A stretch of 7,561 nt of DNA from an uncultured Eubacteriales bacterium (GCA_959605275.1 CAUHFD010000145.1:1-7561), one strand, 5' to 3'. Positions 1 to 6,322 are shown, numbered from the stretch's first letter. Program-made: numbers and translations. The notes: generated from the sequence alone by a model not told the origin.

Positions 1-38
1 GTCATCAATCATTTTTTCGATTTCTCAGTCTCACATCA

Positions 39-67
39 TTGACAAAACTACATTCGGACATTATTCT
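39..67 (+). promoter_or_regulatory. Candidate sigma-A promoter far upstream of the tRNA
   Basis: A consensus -35 TTGACA at 39-44 is separated by 17 bp from TATTCT at 62-67. A start near 74 would give a transcript crossing about 235 nt without a gene before reaching the tRNA. It could be a distal tRNA promoter or drive a small RNA; no hairpin with a T-tract was seen in between. The call is based on motif match alone. Confidence 0.4.
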
Positions 68-243
68 GTGTTTTACATAATATTTTAAAACAGTGTGCGC
101 AAAAATAGATTGAAAGAAAGACTTTAGAGACAAGAACAATAGGAATGCTTTTTGTTTTATTGCTCTCTTTCCAAAATAAAGTCGTTTGAGACGTATAATA
201 CCGTGAAAAATTTATGAATATTTAGATTTTTTTAAAAAAGCAC

Positions 244-272
244 TTGCTTTTTATATCAGATTGTGATATTAT
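244..272 (+). promoter_or_regulatory. Promoter of the initiator tRNA gene
   Basis: TTGCTT at 244-249, a 17-bp spacer and TATTAT at 267-272 form a good sigma-A-type promoter. The predicted start near 279 leaves a leader of about 30 nt ahead of the mature tRNA at 309, a normal arrangement for a single tRNA gene. Confidence 0.65.
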
Positions 273-281
273 ATATAAACA

Positions 282-300
282 GTAATCACAACGTGGTTAC
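282..300 (+). repeat. Hairpin in the pre-tRNA 5' leader
   Basis: GTAATCAC (282-289) pairs with GTGGTTAC (293-300) over 8 positions with one G-U pair and a 3-nt loop AAC. It lies between the predicted transcription start and the 5' end of the tRNA. It could be a 5' leader structure near the RNase P cleavage site or simply a protein-binding dyad; the sequence does not decide. Confidence 0.4.
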
Positions 301-308
301 AATAATAT

Positions 309-383
<75 letters not shown>

Positions 384-384
384 C

Positions 385-420
385 AAACCTCGTAGGTACG
401 CACTTACGAGGTTTTTCTTT
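385..420 (+). terminator. Rho-independent terminator of tRNA-fMet, possibly shared with ptsI
   Basis: AAACCTCGTA (385-394) pairs perfectly with TACGAGGTTT (405-414), followed by TTCTTT. It begins two bases after the CCA end of the tRNA. The run of T favours the + strand. Read from the minus strand the same hairpin has AAAAA before it and only TTTG after it, so it could also weakly stop transcription from ptsI, whose stop codon is at 430. Confidence 0.88.
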
Positions 421-429
421 ATATATCTC

Positions 430-1707
430 TTATTTTGCAGTTAGCTTTGTAAGCTCGCTTGCCACTTTTTGTTCTGTATCAAGGGACATAATTCGCTCAG
501 CTACTTTATCCGCTTCCGCTTTTGTCCAGCGTGCAATCTCTCGGCGAGTTGCCAAAATCGAAGTAGGCGTAACGCTGAATTCGTCAAGACCGAAAGATAT
601 AAGTAACGGTATCAGCATTGGGTCGGCTGCTGCCTCACCGCACATACCCACCGGGATGCCCGCTTTTTTCGCCTCGGTGATGATATTGCGAATCAAGCGC
701 AACACTGCCGGAGCGAAGCCAGAGTAGAGATATTCCACATTGGCGTTACCACGGTCCACAGCTAAGGTGTAACCGGTGAGATCGTTTGTGCCGATGCTGA
801 AGAAATCTACTTCTTTTGCAAGGATATCTGCACAAATCGCTGCGGCGGGTGTTTCCACCATAACACCGAGCTTTAGGTTTTTATCATACGAAATATCCTG
901 TTTGTCAAATTCCCGCATGATGCCTGTCACAATCTCTTTGACTTTTCTGTATTCTTCTACCCCTGTGATAAGAGGAATCATAATGGCAAGATTACCGTAG
1001 CTGCTGGCACGCACAAGTGCCCTTAGCTGGGAAAGGAAAAGCTCGTTATGCTTTAGGCAATATCTCACTGCACGGAAACCAAGAAAAGGATTTTCTTCTT
1101 TTTCAAGCCCCATATATGGAATATCTTTGTCTCCGCCGATGTCCAGCGTGCGAATAATGACCTGATTGCCCTTCATAACAAGCAGGGCTTTTTTGTATGC
1201 CTCAAACTGCTCGTTTTCGCTGGGAGCTGAGTTCCTGTCCATAAAGAGAAATTCTGTTCTGAAAAGTCCGATGCCTTCGCCGTCGTGCTCTGTTACACGT
1301 TCTGCATCCTCCGGTGTGCCGATATTGCCGAACAGATCTACCTTTACACCGTCAGCGGTTTTGGTGGGCAACCCTACAAAGCGAGAGAGTGTTTCACGCT
1401 CGGCAATGTAGTCCAGACGCTTTTGCATATATAGAGCGATTTCCTGATCAGTAGGGTCGGTGATGATCTCGCCCGTAATACCATTCACGATGACCAGATC
1501 GTTTTTTTTCAGTATTTCTGCCGCATTCGGGACACTGAGCACAGCGGGAATTTCCATCGCCCGTGCTAAAATTGCCGCATGAGAGGTTTTCGATCCGATC
1601 TCGGTAATAAGCCCCACTACATTTTCTTTATTGATGCAGGCGGTCATAGAGGGCGTCAGTTCTTTTGCTACCAACACCGTACCCTTTTCAAGGCGAGAAA
1701 GATCCAC
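430..1707 (-). CDS. ptsI: Enzyme I, C-terminal fragment (phosphohistidine and PEP-binding domains)
   Basis: This 425-residue frame (GTG at 1707 is the first possible start) carries every catalytic element of Enzyme I. The phosphohistidine is H43 in GSKTSHAAILAR. PEP-binding arginines are R150 in GLFRTEFLFM and R186 in RTLDIGGDK. The second family signature is DFFSIGTNDLTGYTLAVDR (302-320), and the catalytic cysteine is C356 in GMCGEAA. Two small departures from the usual pattern are GSKTSH where GGRTSH is typical, and LYSG (327-330) where LYQP or LYEP is typical. No Shine-Dalgarno sequence lies at a proper distance from the GTG; the nearest GGAG is about 25 bases upstream. Independent translation would therefore depend on re-initiation after the TAG six bases upstream. 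I read it as the second half of a broken ptsI, not a separate gene. Confidence 0.8.
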   Translation of the reverse strand: MDLSRLEKGTVLVAKELTPSMTACINKENVVGLITEIGSKTSHAAILARAMEIPAVLSVPNAAEILKKNDLVIVNGITGEIITDPTDQEIALYMQKRLDYIAERETLSRFVGLPTKTADGVKVDLFGNIGTPEDAERVTEHDGEGIGLFRTEFLFMDRNSAPSENEQFEAYKKALLVMKGNQVIIRTLDIGGDKDIPYMGLEKEENPFLGFRAVRYCLKHNELFLSQLRALVRASSYGNLAIMIPLITGVEEYRKVKEIVTGIMREFDKQDISYDKNLKLGVMVETPAAAICADILAKEVDFFSIGTNDLTGYTLAVDRGNANVEYLYSGFAPAVLRLIRNIITEAKKAGIPVGMCGEAAADPMLIPLLISFGLDEFSVTPTSILATRREIARWTKAEADKVAERIMSLDTEQKVASELTKLTAK

Positions 1708-1712
1708 TGTTT

Positions 1713-2132
1713 CTATGTGAGAATACTGAGTATCTCCGTCTTAATATCTTTGATGTCTACCGCTCTTTGCTTGGTAAATTCATCATCGACCGAGGAAAAC
1801 ATAGCGATAAAGGTATCACAGACATCGGCAAAAGCTGTTTCTGCACAATTTCCTGCATCGATATTTTTTTCGATTTCAGAGTACATATACGGATCTTTCA
1901 TCATCATAATGTGTCCAAGGATGATCTCACCCTCTTTTTCACCGATGGTTTCAGTAACATTCTGGGCCAACGCCGTATTTTTTTCAATGAAAGTATTCAA
2001 AGCCTTGGAGAAGCGCTCGCGCTCGACAGCAGGATCACAATTGTCTTTTGGGGTAAAATTGATCTCGGCTTCGGTGGCAATCACAATTTTGCCGATTCCG
2101 TAACCTTTGGAAACACCGATTCCGCTTAGCAT
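1713..2132 (-). CDS. ptsI: Enzyme I, N-terminal fragment (HPr-binding helical part)
   Basis: This 139-residue piece starts MLSGIGVSKGYGIG, the typical Enzyme I N-terminus, and continues through the helical HPr-binding subdomain to the conserved QRAVDIKDIKTEIL segment, then stops at TAG. Its start is well supported by GGAGGTG seven bases upstream of the ATG. By comparison with the known Enzyme I structure it holds the first strand of the phosphohistidine subdomain plus most of the four-helix HPr-docking subdomain. It lacks the active-site histidine, so on its own it cannot transfer phosphate. It could still bind HPr if it folds. Confidence 0.8.
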   Translation of the reverse strand: MLSGIGVSKGYGIGKIVIATEAEINFTPKDNCDPAVERERFSKALNTFIEKNTALAQNVTETIGEKEGEIILGHIMMMKDPYMYSEIEKNIDAGNCAETAFADVCDTFIAMFSSVDDEFTKQRAVDIKDIKTEILSILT

Positions 2133-2151
2133 ATTAACACCTCCGTAAGTG

Positions 2152-2190
2152 GAAAGCAGCCCAACTGCCCGATTGCGGTCGGCTGCTTTC
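2152..2190 (-). repeat. Intergenic hairpin between the HPr gene and ptsI
   Basis: GAAAGCAGCC (2152-2161) and GGCTGCTTTC (2181-2190) form a 10-bp perfect stem. The 19-nt loop can pair further (for example CCGA with TCGG in the mRNA). It occupies most of the 68-bp gap between the HPr stop and the ptsI start. It is not followed by a T-tract in the mRNA but by CACTTAC and then the ptsI ribosome binding site. It is better read as an mRNA processing/stability element or translation modulator than as a full terminator. Confidence 0.6.
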
Positions 2191-2200
2191 TTGTCAAAAA

Positions 2201-2464
2201 TTATTCGTCGAAGCCGCTTTCAACCAACTCCACAGCCTTGTCGAGTGCCGCTTGTTCTTGCTCGCCGTCGCAGATGATTTCGATTTCCGTGCCGCATTTG
2301 ATGCAGGCAGCAATAATGTTCATCAGGCTTTTGCCGTCGGTGGTAGAGGTGTCCGTTACAATAGACACCGCGCAAGGGAATTTGCCCATTGCCGTGGTGA
2401 AAGTCATGGCAGGGCGCATATGAAAGCCTTGTGCGTTGGTGACGGTAAGTTTTTTGGATACCAT
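2201..2464 (-). CDS. ptsH: HPr-family phosphocarrier protein
   Basis: HPr is the small cytoplasmic carrier that receives phosphate from Enzyme I and gives it to the IIA domain of FruA. The 87-residue product matches the family's length. His15 lies in NAQGFHMRPA, the phosphorylation site followed by the conserved RPA. Ser46 lies in DGKSLMNI at exactly the position modified by HPr kinase in Gram-positive bacteria, so coupling to CcpA-type catabolite control is possible. The active-site loop is GFHMRPA where GLHARPA is common, and the Ser46 helix ends in AACIKCGTEI, giving a CxxC pair (C54, C57) plus C31 and C65, many cysteines for an HPr. The start was chosen because AAAGGGGA sits just upstream of this ATG and residue numbering then matches HPr exactly; a longer open frame reaching 2647 lies inside fruA and is rejected. 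It starts 13 bases after the fruA stop, so the two are co-transcribed. The product may be a specialised HPr for this operon. Confidence 0.9.
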   Translation of the reverse strand: MVSKKLTVTNAQGFHMRPAMTFTTAMGKFPCAVSIVTDTSTTDGKSLMNIIAACIKCGTEIEIICDGEQEQAALDKAVELVESGFDE

Positions 2465-2477
2465 TTTGAATTCCCCT

Positions 2478-4388
2478 TTATTCTTTAATTTTTTTCTTGA
2501 AGAGGCCCAGCAGCAGCATACTGACAACAGAGCCAACCACAAGAGATACCAGATACATTGGCCAGTTTTCGACAACAGCAAACACAAAGATGCCGCCGTG
2601 AGGAGCCATAAGCGTACAGCGAAACAGCATGGATAGTCCGCCGGCAATGCCCGAGCCGATCATACAAGCCGGGATAACTCTCAGCGGGTCACTTGCTGCA
2701 TAGGGAATGGCACCTTCAGTGATAAAACCTGCGCCCATAATAAAGTTAACCGGACCGTTCTTTCTTTCATCATTTGTGAACCTGTTTTTAAAGAAGATGG
2801 TTGCAAGCGCAATGGCAATCGGAGGAACCATACCGCCTACCATAACAGCAGCCATGATATCATAATTTCCGGATGTGATCGCCGCCGTGCCAAACACATA
2901 CGCCGCTTTGTTGAACGGACCACCCATATCGATGGACATCATAGCGCCAAGCACGATACCGAGAAGCACTTTATTCACATCTCCCATGGATTCAAGCAGA
3001 TTGGTAAGGCCTGTATTGATCATCCCCATGAATGGGTTGATCGCGCACATAACAACAGCGATCATACCAAGTCCAACAAGCGGGTAAATAAGCACGGGTT
3101 TAATACCCTCAAGCGATTTCGGAAGCTTGTCGCAGAGCTTGCGCAGACCAAGCATGAGATAGCCGCCTACAAAGCCCGCAAATAACGCTCCGAGGAAGCC
3201 GGAGGGGACGTCGCCCGCGACATTTGCAAAAGTTGCACCTGTTGTGGCAAGGTAGCCACCCGCAAAGCCTACCAGAAGTCCGGGACGGTCGGCAATAGAC
3301 ATACCGATATATCCGGCAAGAATCGGAATCATAAAGTTAAAGGCAATACCGCCGATGGTTTTGAAGAATGCGGCTCCTGCGGTGGCAGTGCCGAAGTTGG
3401 CGTCCTGTGGTGCACCGGCGATGGTGTCAATGAGGAAGGCGAGGGCGATAAAAATACCGCCGCCCACAACGAACGGAAGCATATGAGAAACGCCGTTCAT
3501 CAGATGCTTGTATATTTTACGACCGAAGCTCTCACCGTTGTCGGCGTTCGCAGCTGTTTTTTCGCCGGAATGATGATATACAGGAGCATCGTCGGAAAGA
3601 ACCCGATTTATCAGCTCTTCCGGCTTTTTAATGCCGTCAGACACTTTTACACTTATCAATTTTTTGCCGTCAAAGCGTCCCATTTCCACGCTTTTATCGG
3701 CGGCAATGATAATACCGTCAGCCGATTCAATCTCCGCGGCAGTCAGCACATTTTTTGCGCCACCGGAACCGTTTGTCTCCGCTTTCAGCGGATAACCCAG
3801 TTTTTTACCGGCTTTTTCGAGCGCCTCAGCCGCCATATAAGTGTGAGCAATTCCGGTGGGACATGCGGTGACCGCGAGCACGCGGTATTTGCTCTTGACT
3901 GGTTCGCTGTTTTTAGCAGCTTCGTCTGGGTATTTCTCTTTTTCTGCGCGGTCAATCTCGGCTATGAATGCCGCTTTATCCTTTGTCGCAAGCAGCTTTG
4001 CACGGAAGTCTTCATCCATCAGAAGTACCATAAGCCTAGAGAGAACTTCAAGATGGAAATCTCCGTCATCGGGTGCGGCGATCATAAAGAGAAGGTTGGA
4101 GGGCTTGCCGTCCAGTGCCTCGTAATCAACGCCGTCCGGCACGGTAACAGCCGCAAGCCCCGGTTTTTTCACTGCATCTGATTTGGCGTGCGGAATGGCA
4201 ATACCGTCACCAATCGCAGTACTGCCTTGCGCCTCTCTTGCAAGGATTTCTTCGTGATATTTTTCTTTGTCGGCGATGTTTCCCGCTTTTTCATGAAGGC
4301 TGATCAGAGTGTTGATCGCCTCCGTTTTATTTTGAAACCTCGCTCCGAGGACAATGCTGTCTTGATTTAACAGATCCGAAATACGCAT
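2478..4388 (-). CDS. fruA: Fructose-specific PTS enzyme IIABC
   Basis: This 636-residue membrane transporter imports fructose and phosphorylates it to fructose-1-phosphate. Domain order is IIA, IIB, IIC. The IIA domain (about 1-150) has its phosphorylated histidine at H67 in GIAIPHAKSDAV. A charged linker follows to about 166. The IIB domain (about 168-265) has its phosphocysteine at C175 in VTACPTGIAHTYMAAEAL, the characteristic fructose IIB motif. A second linker (about 268-288) leads to the IIC domain (about 290-636), with multiple glycine-rich hydrophobic membrane segments and the fructose-family motif GFITEGAIPYAASDP (554-568). It ends in a basic tail, KKKIKE. Phosphate arrives from HPr at H67. 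The ribosome binding site AAGAGGA is upstream of the ATG, and only 17 bp separate it from the fruK stop. The preceding fruK makes fructose-1-phosphate the likely product, which separates it from mannose- or 2-O-mannosylglycerate-type relatives. Confidence 0.95.
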   Translation of the reverse strand: MRISDLLNQDSIVLGARFQNKTEAINTLISLHEKAGNIADKEKYHEEILAREAQGSTAIGDGIAIPHAKSDAVKKPGLAAVTVPDGVDYEALDGKPSNLLFMIAAPDDGDFHLEVLSRLMVLLMDEDFRAKLLATKDKAAFIAEIDRAEKEKYPDEAAKNSEPVKSKYRVLAVTACPTGIAHTYMAAEALEKAGKKLGYPLKAETNGSGGAKNVLTAAEIESADGIIIAADKSVEMGRFDGKKLISVKVSDGIKKPEELINRVLSDDAPVYHHSGEKTAANADNGESFGRKIYKHLMNGVSHMLPFVVGGGIFIALAFLIDTIAGAPQDANFGTATAGAAFFKTIGGIAFNFMIPILAGYIGMSIADRPGLLVGFAGGYLATTGATFANVAGDVPSGFLGALFAGFVGGYLMLGLRKLCDKLPKSLEGIKPVLIYPLVGLGMIAVVMCAINPFMGMINTGLTNLLESMGDVNKVLLGIVLGAMMSIDMGGPFNKAAYVFGTAAITSGNYDIMAAVMVGGMVPPIAIALATIFFKNRFTNDERKNGPVNFIMGAGFITEGAIPYAASDPLRVIPACMIGSGIAGGLSMLFRCTLMAPHGGIFVFAVVENWPMYLVSLVVGSVVSMLLLGLFKKKIKE

Positions 4389-4405
4389 GATTTGATCCTC
4401 TTATC

Positions 4406-5308
4406 TTAAAATTTATTTAAAATTATTTTTATAGATTCCATGTTGGCAAGTCCCTCGCTGAAGGCGGTTGCACTGCCGGAGGCAGAGCCGAGCTTTAAGG
4501 CATAAGCAAAGTCGCCTGTTTGCTCATAGCCGGCGATAAAACCAGCTACCATTGAGTCTCCGGCGCCTACGGTGTTTACCACTTTGCCTGGGTATGCGGG
4601 CATATAATGTTTTTGACCGTTCTCGTCAAGAAGCACTGCTCCGTCGCTGCCCATGGAAACCAGTACATTACGAGCGCCTTTTTCCTGCATTTTTGCAGCG
4701 TATTTTACCGCCTCGTTTGGGGAACTTATTTTTACCGAGAATATCTCTCCGAGTTCATCATTGTTGGGCTTTATGAGAAACGGATGATAAGCAAGGGTTT
4801 TCATCAGCAACTCTCCGGTGGCATCTACCACAAAGCGGATATCCTTACCGGACTGAGAACTCATGATCATTTCATACATGTTCTGCGGTAATGATGATGG
4901 AATACTGCCTGCCAAAACCAAGGTGTCACCGTCTTGCATGACCTCCATCTTTGCAAATAAACGCTTTAAATCACAGTCCTCAATATGCGGTCCTTCGCCG
5001 TTGATGTCAGTTTCTGTTTTGGAACGGATTTTAATGTTAATGCGGGAAAATCCGTTTTTAAGGTGGACGAAATCACTCTTGATCCCTTTTTTGCTTAGCC
5101 CCTCTTCAATGGCAATACCCGTAAACCCGGCAATAAAGCCCATCGCCACAGAAGGAATGCCATGTTCATGAAGGATTGTTGAAACATTGATGCCTTTGCC
5201 GCCAAAAAATACGCTCTCGTCGTGGCTGCGTCCGATGCTTCCGATTGTCAATTCATCCACATGGGCAACATAATCGATGGCAGGATTAAGTGTCAGAGTG
5301 TAAATCAT
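4406..5308 (-). CDS. fruK: 1-phosphofructokinase
   Basis: FruK phosphorylates fructose-1-phosphate, the product of FruA, to fructose-1,6-bisphosphate using ATP, feeding glycolysis. The 300-residue protein is a PfkB/ribokinase-family kinase of normal length. It opens with MIYTLTLNPAIDY, the typical 1-phosphofructokinase N-terminus. It has the substrate-site GGKGINVS (36-43), the LVLAGSIP strand-turn (130-137), and the C-terminal signature NTVGAGDSMVAGF (245-257) with the anion-hole GAGD and catalytic base D251. Tagatose-6-phosphate kinase (LacC) is the closest alternative, but the fru neighbours decide for FruK. Its ATG overlaps the fruR stop (ATGA), and AAGGAGG lies eight bases upstream inside the end of fruR, so the two are translationally coupled. 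Confidence 0.95.
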   Translation of the reverse strand: MIYTLTLNPAIDYVAHVDELTIGSIGRSHDESVFFGGKGINVSTILHEHGIPSVAMGFIAGFTGIAIEEGLSKKGIKSDFVHLKNGFSRINIKIRSKTETDINGEGPHIEDCDLKRLFAKMEVMQDGDTLVLAGSIPSSLPQNMYEMIMSSQSGKDIRFVVDATGELLMKTLAYHPFLIKPNNDELGEIFSVKISSPNEAVKYAAKMQEKGARNVLVSMGSDGAVLLDENGQKHYMPAYPGKVVNTVGAGDSMVAGFIAGYEQTGDFAYALKLGSASGSATAFSEGLANMESIKIILNKF

Positions 5309-6054
5309 TTTGAAACCTCCTTGATGATCGTTAGTGAACGGTAACTTTCATTTTTGATATGATCGGTTATGATACAAGCTCTTGAGATGTCAGCAAAGCT
5401 AACAGCAGCTGTTTTATCGAACTTACTGTGATCAGCAAGAATGTACGTGACATATCCTCGTTGGGCTGCTGTGCGTTTTACACTTGCTTCATCTATATTA
5501 TGCGTGGTAAATCCGCTTTCATTCGATATACCGTTGGTGCCGAGAAAACATTTGGTAAAATTATAGTTTTTCAGCATTTCCACGCAAGAAACACCAACGA
5601 CTGCCTCGGTTGTTTCCTTGACCTCTCCGCCGGCAAGAAAGACTTTACAGCCATGCTTGGCAAGAAGCTTTGCGTGGTTAAAAGCATTGGTTACAAATAC
5701 GGCATTTTTTTCGGTGATGAATTTGATCATTTTTTCGGTAGTAGTTCCCGCATCGATGAAAACAAAGTCGTCTTTGCGAATAAGCCCTGCCGCATATTTT
5801 GCAATCCTTTCTTTTTCGGCGGAGAAAAGTCTTTTTTTATCGGTCACATTTGGTTCTGTCATGATAACGCCTGAGTCCAGTTTGATAGCTCCACCGTGAA
5901 CCTTTTTGAGCCATCCTCCACGATCCAGCGTTACAAGATCACGGCGTATTGTTGATTCAGATGTATTCAGCTGCTCAACCAACTCTGTAACACTGAGCGT
6001 TCCTTTTTCTTCAAGCATCGATAAAATGAGCGAATGCCTTTTTTCTGTTAACAT
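5305..6054 (-). CDS. fruR: DeoR-family transcriptional regulator of the fructose operon
   Basis: A 249-residue DeoR-family repressor, probably controlling this operon in response to a phosphorylated fructose intermediate (family knowledge plus context). Residues 1-57 form the winged helix-turn-helix, with LSVTELVEQLNTSESTIRRDL (20-40) as the recognition segment, then LDRGGWLKKVHGGA, the usual DeoR wing. Residues about 80-235 form the sugar-phosphate sensor, with RIAKYAAGLI (83-92), FIDAGTTTEKM (99-109), the VTNAFNHAKLL strand and LADHSKFDK (206-214). The start at 6054 is chosen over the longest frame (6141) for three reasons: MLTEKRH is the typical DeoR N-terminus, GGAGGTG lies at proper spacing before it, and the 6141 codon falls inside the predicted -35 box, upstream of the transcription start. 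First gene of the operon, overlapping fruK by 4 bp. Confidence 0.93.
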   Translation of the reverse strand: MLTEKRHSLILSMLEEKGTLSVTELVEQLNTSESTIRRDLVTLDRGGWLKKVHGGAIKLDSGVIMTEPNVTDKKRLFSAEKERIAKYAAGLIRKDDFVFIDAGTTTEKMIKFITEKNAVFVTNAFNHAKLLAKHGCKVFLAGGEVKETTEAVVGVSCVEMLKNYNFTKCFLGTNGISNESGFTTHNIDEASVKRTAAQRGYVTYILADHSKFDKTAAVSFADISRACIITDHIKNESYRSLTIIKEVSK

Positions 6055-6082
6055 TTGTACAAGCACCTCCATGTAGATGGAT

Positions 6083-6190
6083 GATTTTGACTGGTATTTA
6101 GTGTTTTTACTGATTATATCAAAAAAACTTACCTTTATCAAGCAAGTTCAGTCAAATTAGTTCAAAAACATTTATGATTCCGTCAAAATC
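6083..6190. promoter_or_regulatory. Candidate FruR operator array around the fru promoter
   Basis: Copies of TTTGA-type half-sites surround the promoter. On the minus strand TTTTGACGG (6187-6180), TTTTTGAAC (6168-6160) and ATTTGACTG (6157-6149) lie upstream of the -35 box, with repeat starts 21 and 10 bp apart, and one TTTGA overlaps the -10 region (6119-6123). On the + strand GATTTTGACTGG (6083-6094) lies in the 5' leader and is the 9-bp inverted partner of GTCAAAATC (6182-6190). The near-helical spacing and the inverted copy across the promoter suggest repressor binding with looping by FruR. AT-rich background could produce some of these copies by chance. Confidence 0.45.
6113..6141 (-). 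promoter_or_regulatory. Main promoter of the fru operon
   Basis: On the minus strand, TTGATA (6141-6136), a 17-bp spacer and TATAAT (6118-6113) form a near-consensus sigma-A promoter. Transcription would start near 6106, giving a 5' leader of about 50 nt before fruR with GGAGGTG ahead of the ATG. A weaker alternative further upstream, TTGAGA (6240-6235) and TATAAT (6219-6214), has a poor 15-bp spacer. Confidence 0.75.
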
Positions 6191-6287
6191 AGTCATTAAA
6201 GACGGGATTCATCATTATATATTTATAAAGCGTATCTCAATAGTCGATTGCATCGCTTTGGGTTATATCGATAATACCATACCAAAT

Positions 6288-6322
6288 ACTAGACACCACC
6301 GGTAAATCCGGTGGTGTCTAGT
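6288..6322. repeat. 15-bp perfect palindrome without T-tract
   Basis: ACTAGACACCACCGG (6288-6302) and CCGGTGGTGTCTAGT (6308-6322) are exact inverted repeats around a 5-nt loop (TAAAT on the + strand). Neither strand has a T-tract after the stem. Instead the T run of the neighbouring terminator directly precedes it on the minus strand. It could be a dispersed intergenic hairpin repeat, a back-up stop element or a protein-binding dyad. Confidence 0.85.

Larger units (their letters stand above)
1..308. other. Non-coding left flank, upstream of tRNA-fMet
   Basis: This AT-rich stretch has no open frame with a ribosome binding site and no recognisable protein on either strand. It contains two candidate rightward promoters (39-67 and 244-272), a 2-nt-loop inverted repeat (235-242 with 245-252) over the second -35 box, and a leader hairpin (282-300). 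A 14-codon ATG frame near 144 has no properly spaced Shine-Dalgarno sequence and is not called. Confidence 0.6.
430..2132 (-). pseudogene. ptsI: Enzyme I of the PTS (ptsI), reading frame broken by a net one-base shift
   Basis: Enzyme I takes the phosphate from phosphoenolpyruvate and passes it to HPr, the first step of every PTS sugar uptake. The locus encodes a full-length protein (about 570 residues, normal for the family) in two frames: residues 1-139 end at TAG (1713-1715), and the rest continues in the -1 frame, open from 1740 down to 430. Joining the frames anywhere in 1716-1740 restores a continuous protein running from the conserved DIKDIK segment into VDLSRLEKG. Phosphohistidine, PEP-binding arginines and catalytic cysteine are all present in the second part. 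Apart from this site there are no internal stops, so decay is recent or the break is a sequencing error. No slippery heptamer is visible at the junction, so programmed frameshifting is unlikely. Last gene of the operon; its start at 2132 has a strong GGAGGTG ribosome binding site. Confidence 0.8.

Noticed and set aside
1705..1760. Programmed -1 ribosomal frameshift in ptsI
   Set aside because: No X XXY YYZ slippery heptamer is visible in the first frame before the TAG and no obvious stimulatory stem follows, so mutation or sequence error is more likely.
1579..2129. Two overlapping + strand frames of 174 and 154 codons opposite ptsI
   Set aside because: They are antisense to a clearly conserved Enzyme I sequence, have no ribosome binding site and no recognisable motifs.
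2465..2647. Longer HPr frame starting at 2647
   Set aside because: It lies within the fruA coding region in another frame. HPr numbering (His15, Ser46) and the ribosome binding site fix the start at 2464.
3483..4181. 232-codon + strand frame opposite fruA
   Set aside because: It is antisense to the IIA and IIB domains, whose conserved active sites show the minus strand is the coding one.
6055..6141. Longer fruR start at 6141 adding 29 residues
   Set aside because: The codon lies in the predicted -35 box upstream of the transcription start. The extra residues do not look like a DeoR N-terminus, and the start at 6054 has GGAGGTG.
6142..6300. Catabolite-responsive (cre) operator for CcpA
   Set aside because: I looked for the TGNAANCGNTNNCA pattern near the fru promoter and found no convincing match, although Ser46 of HPr makes such control possible.
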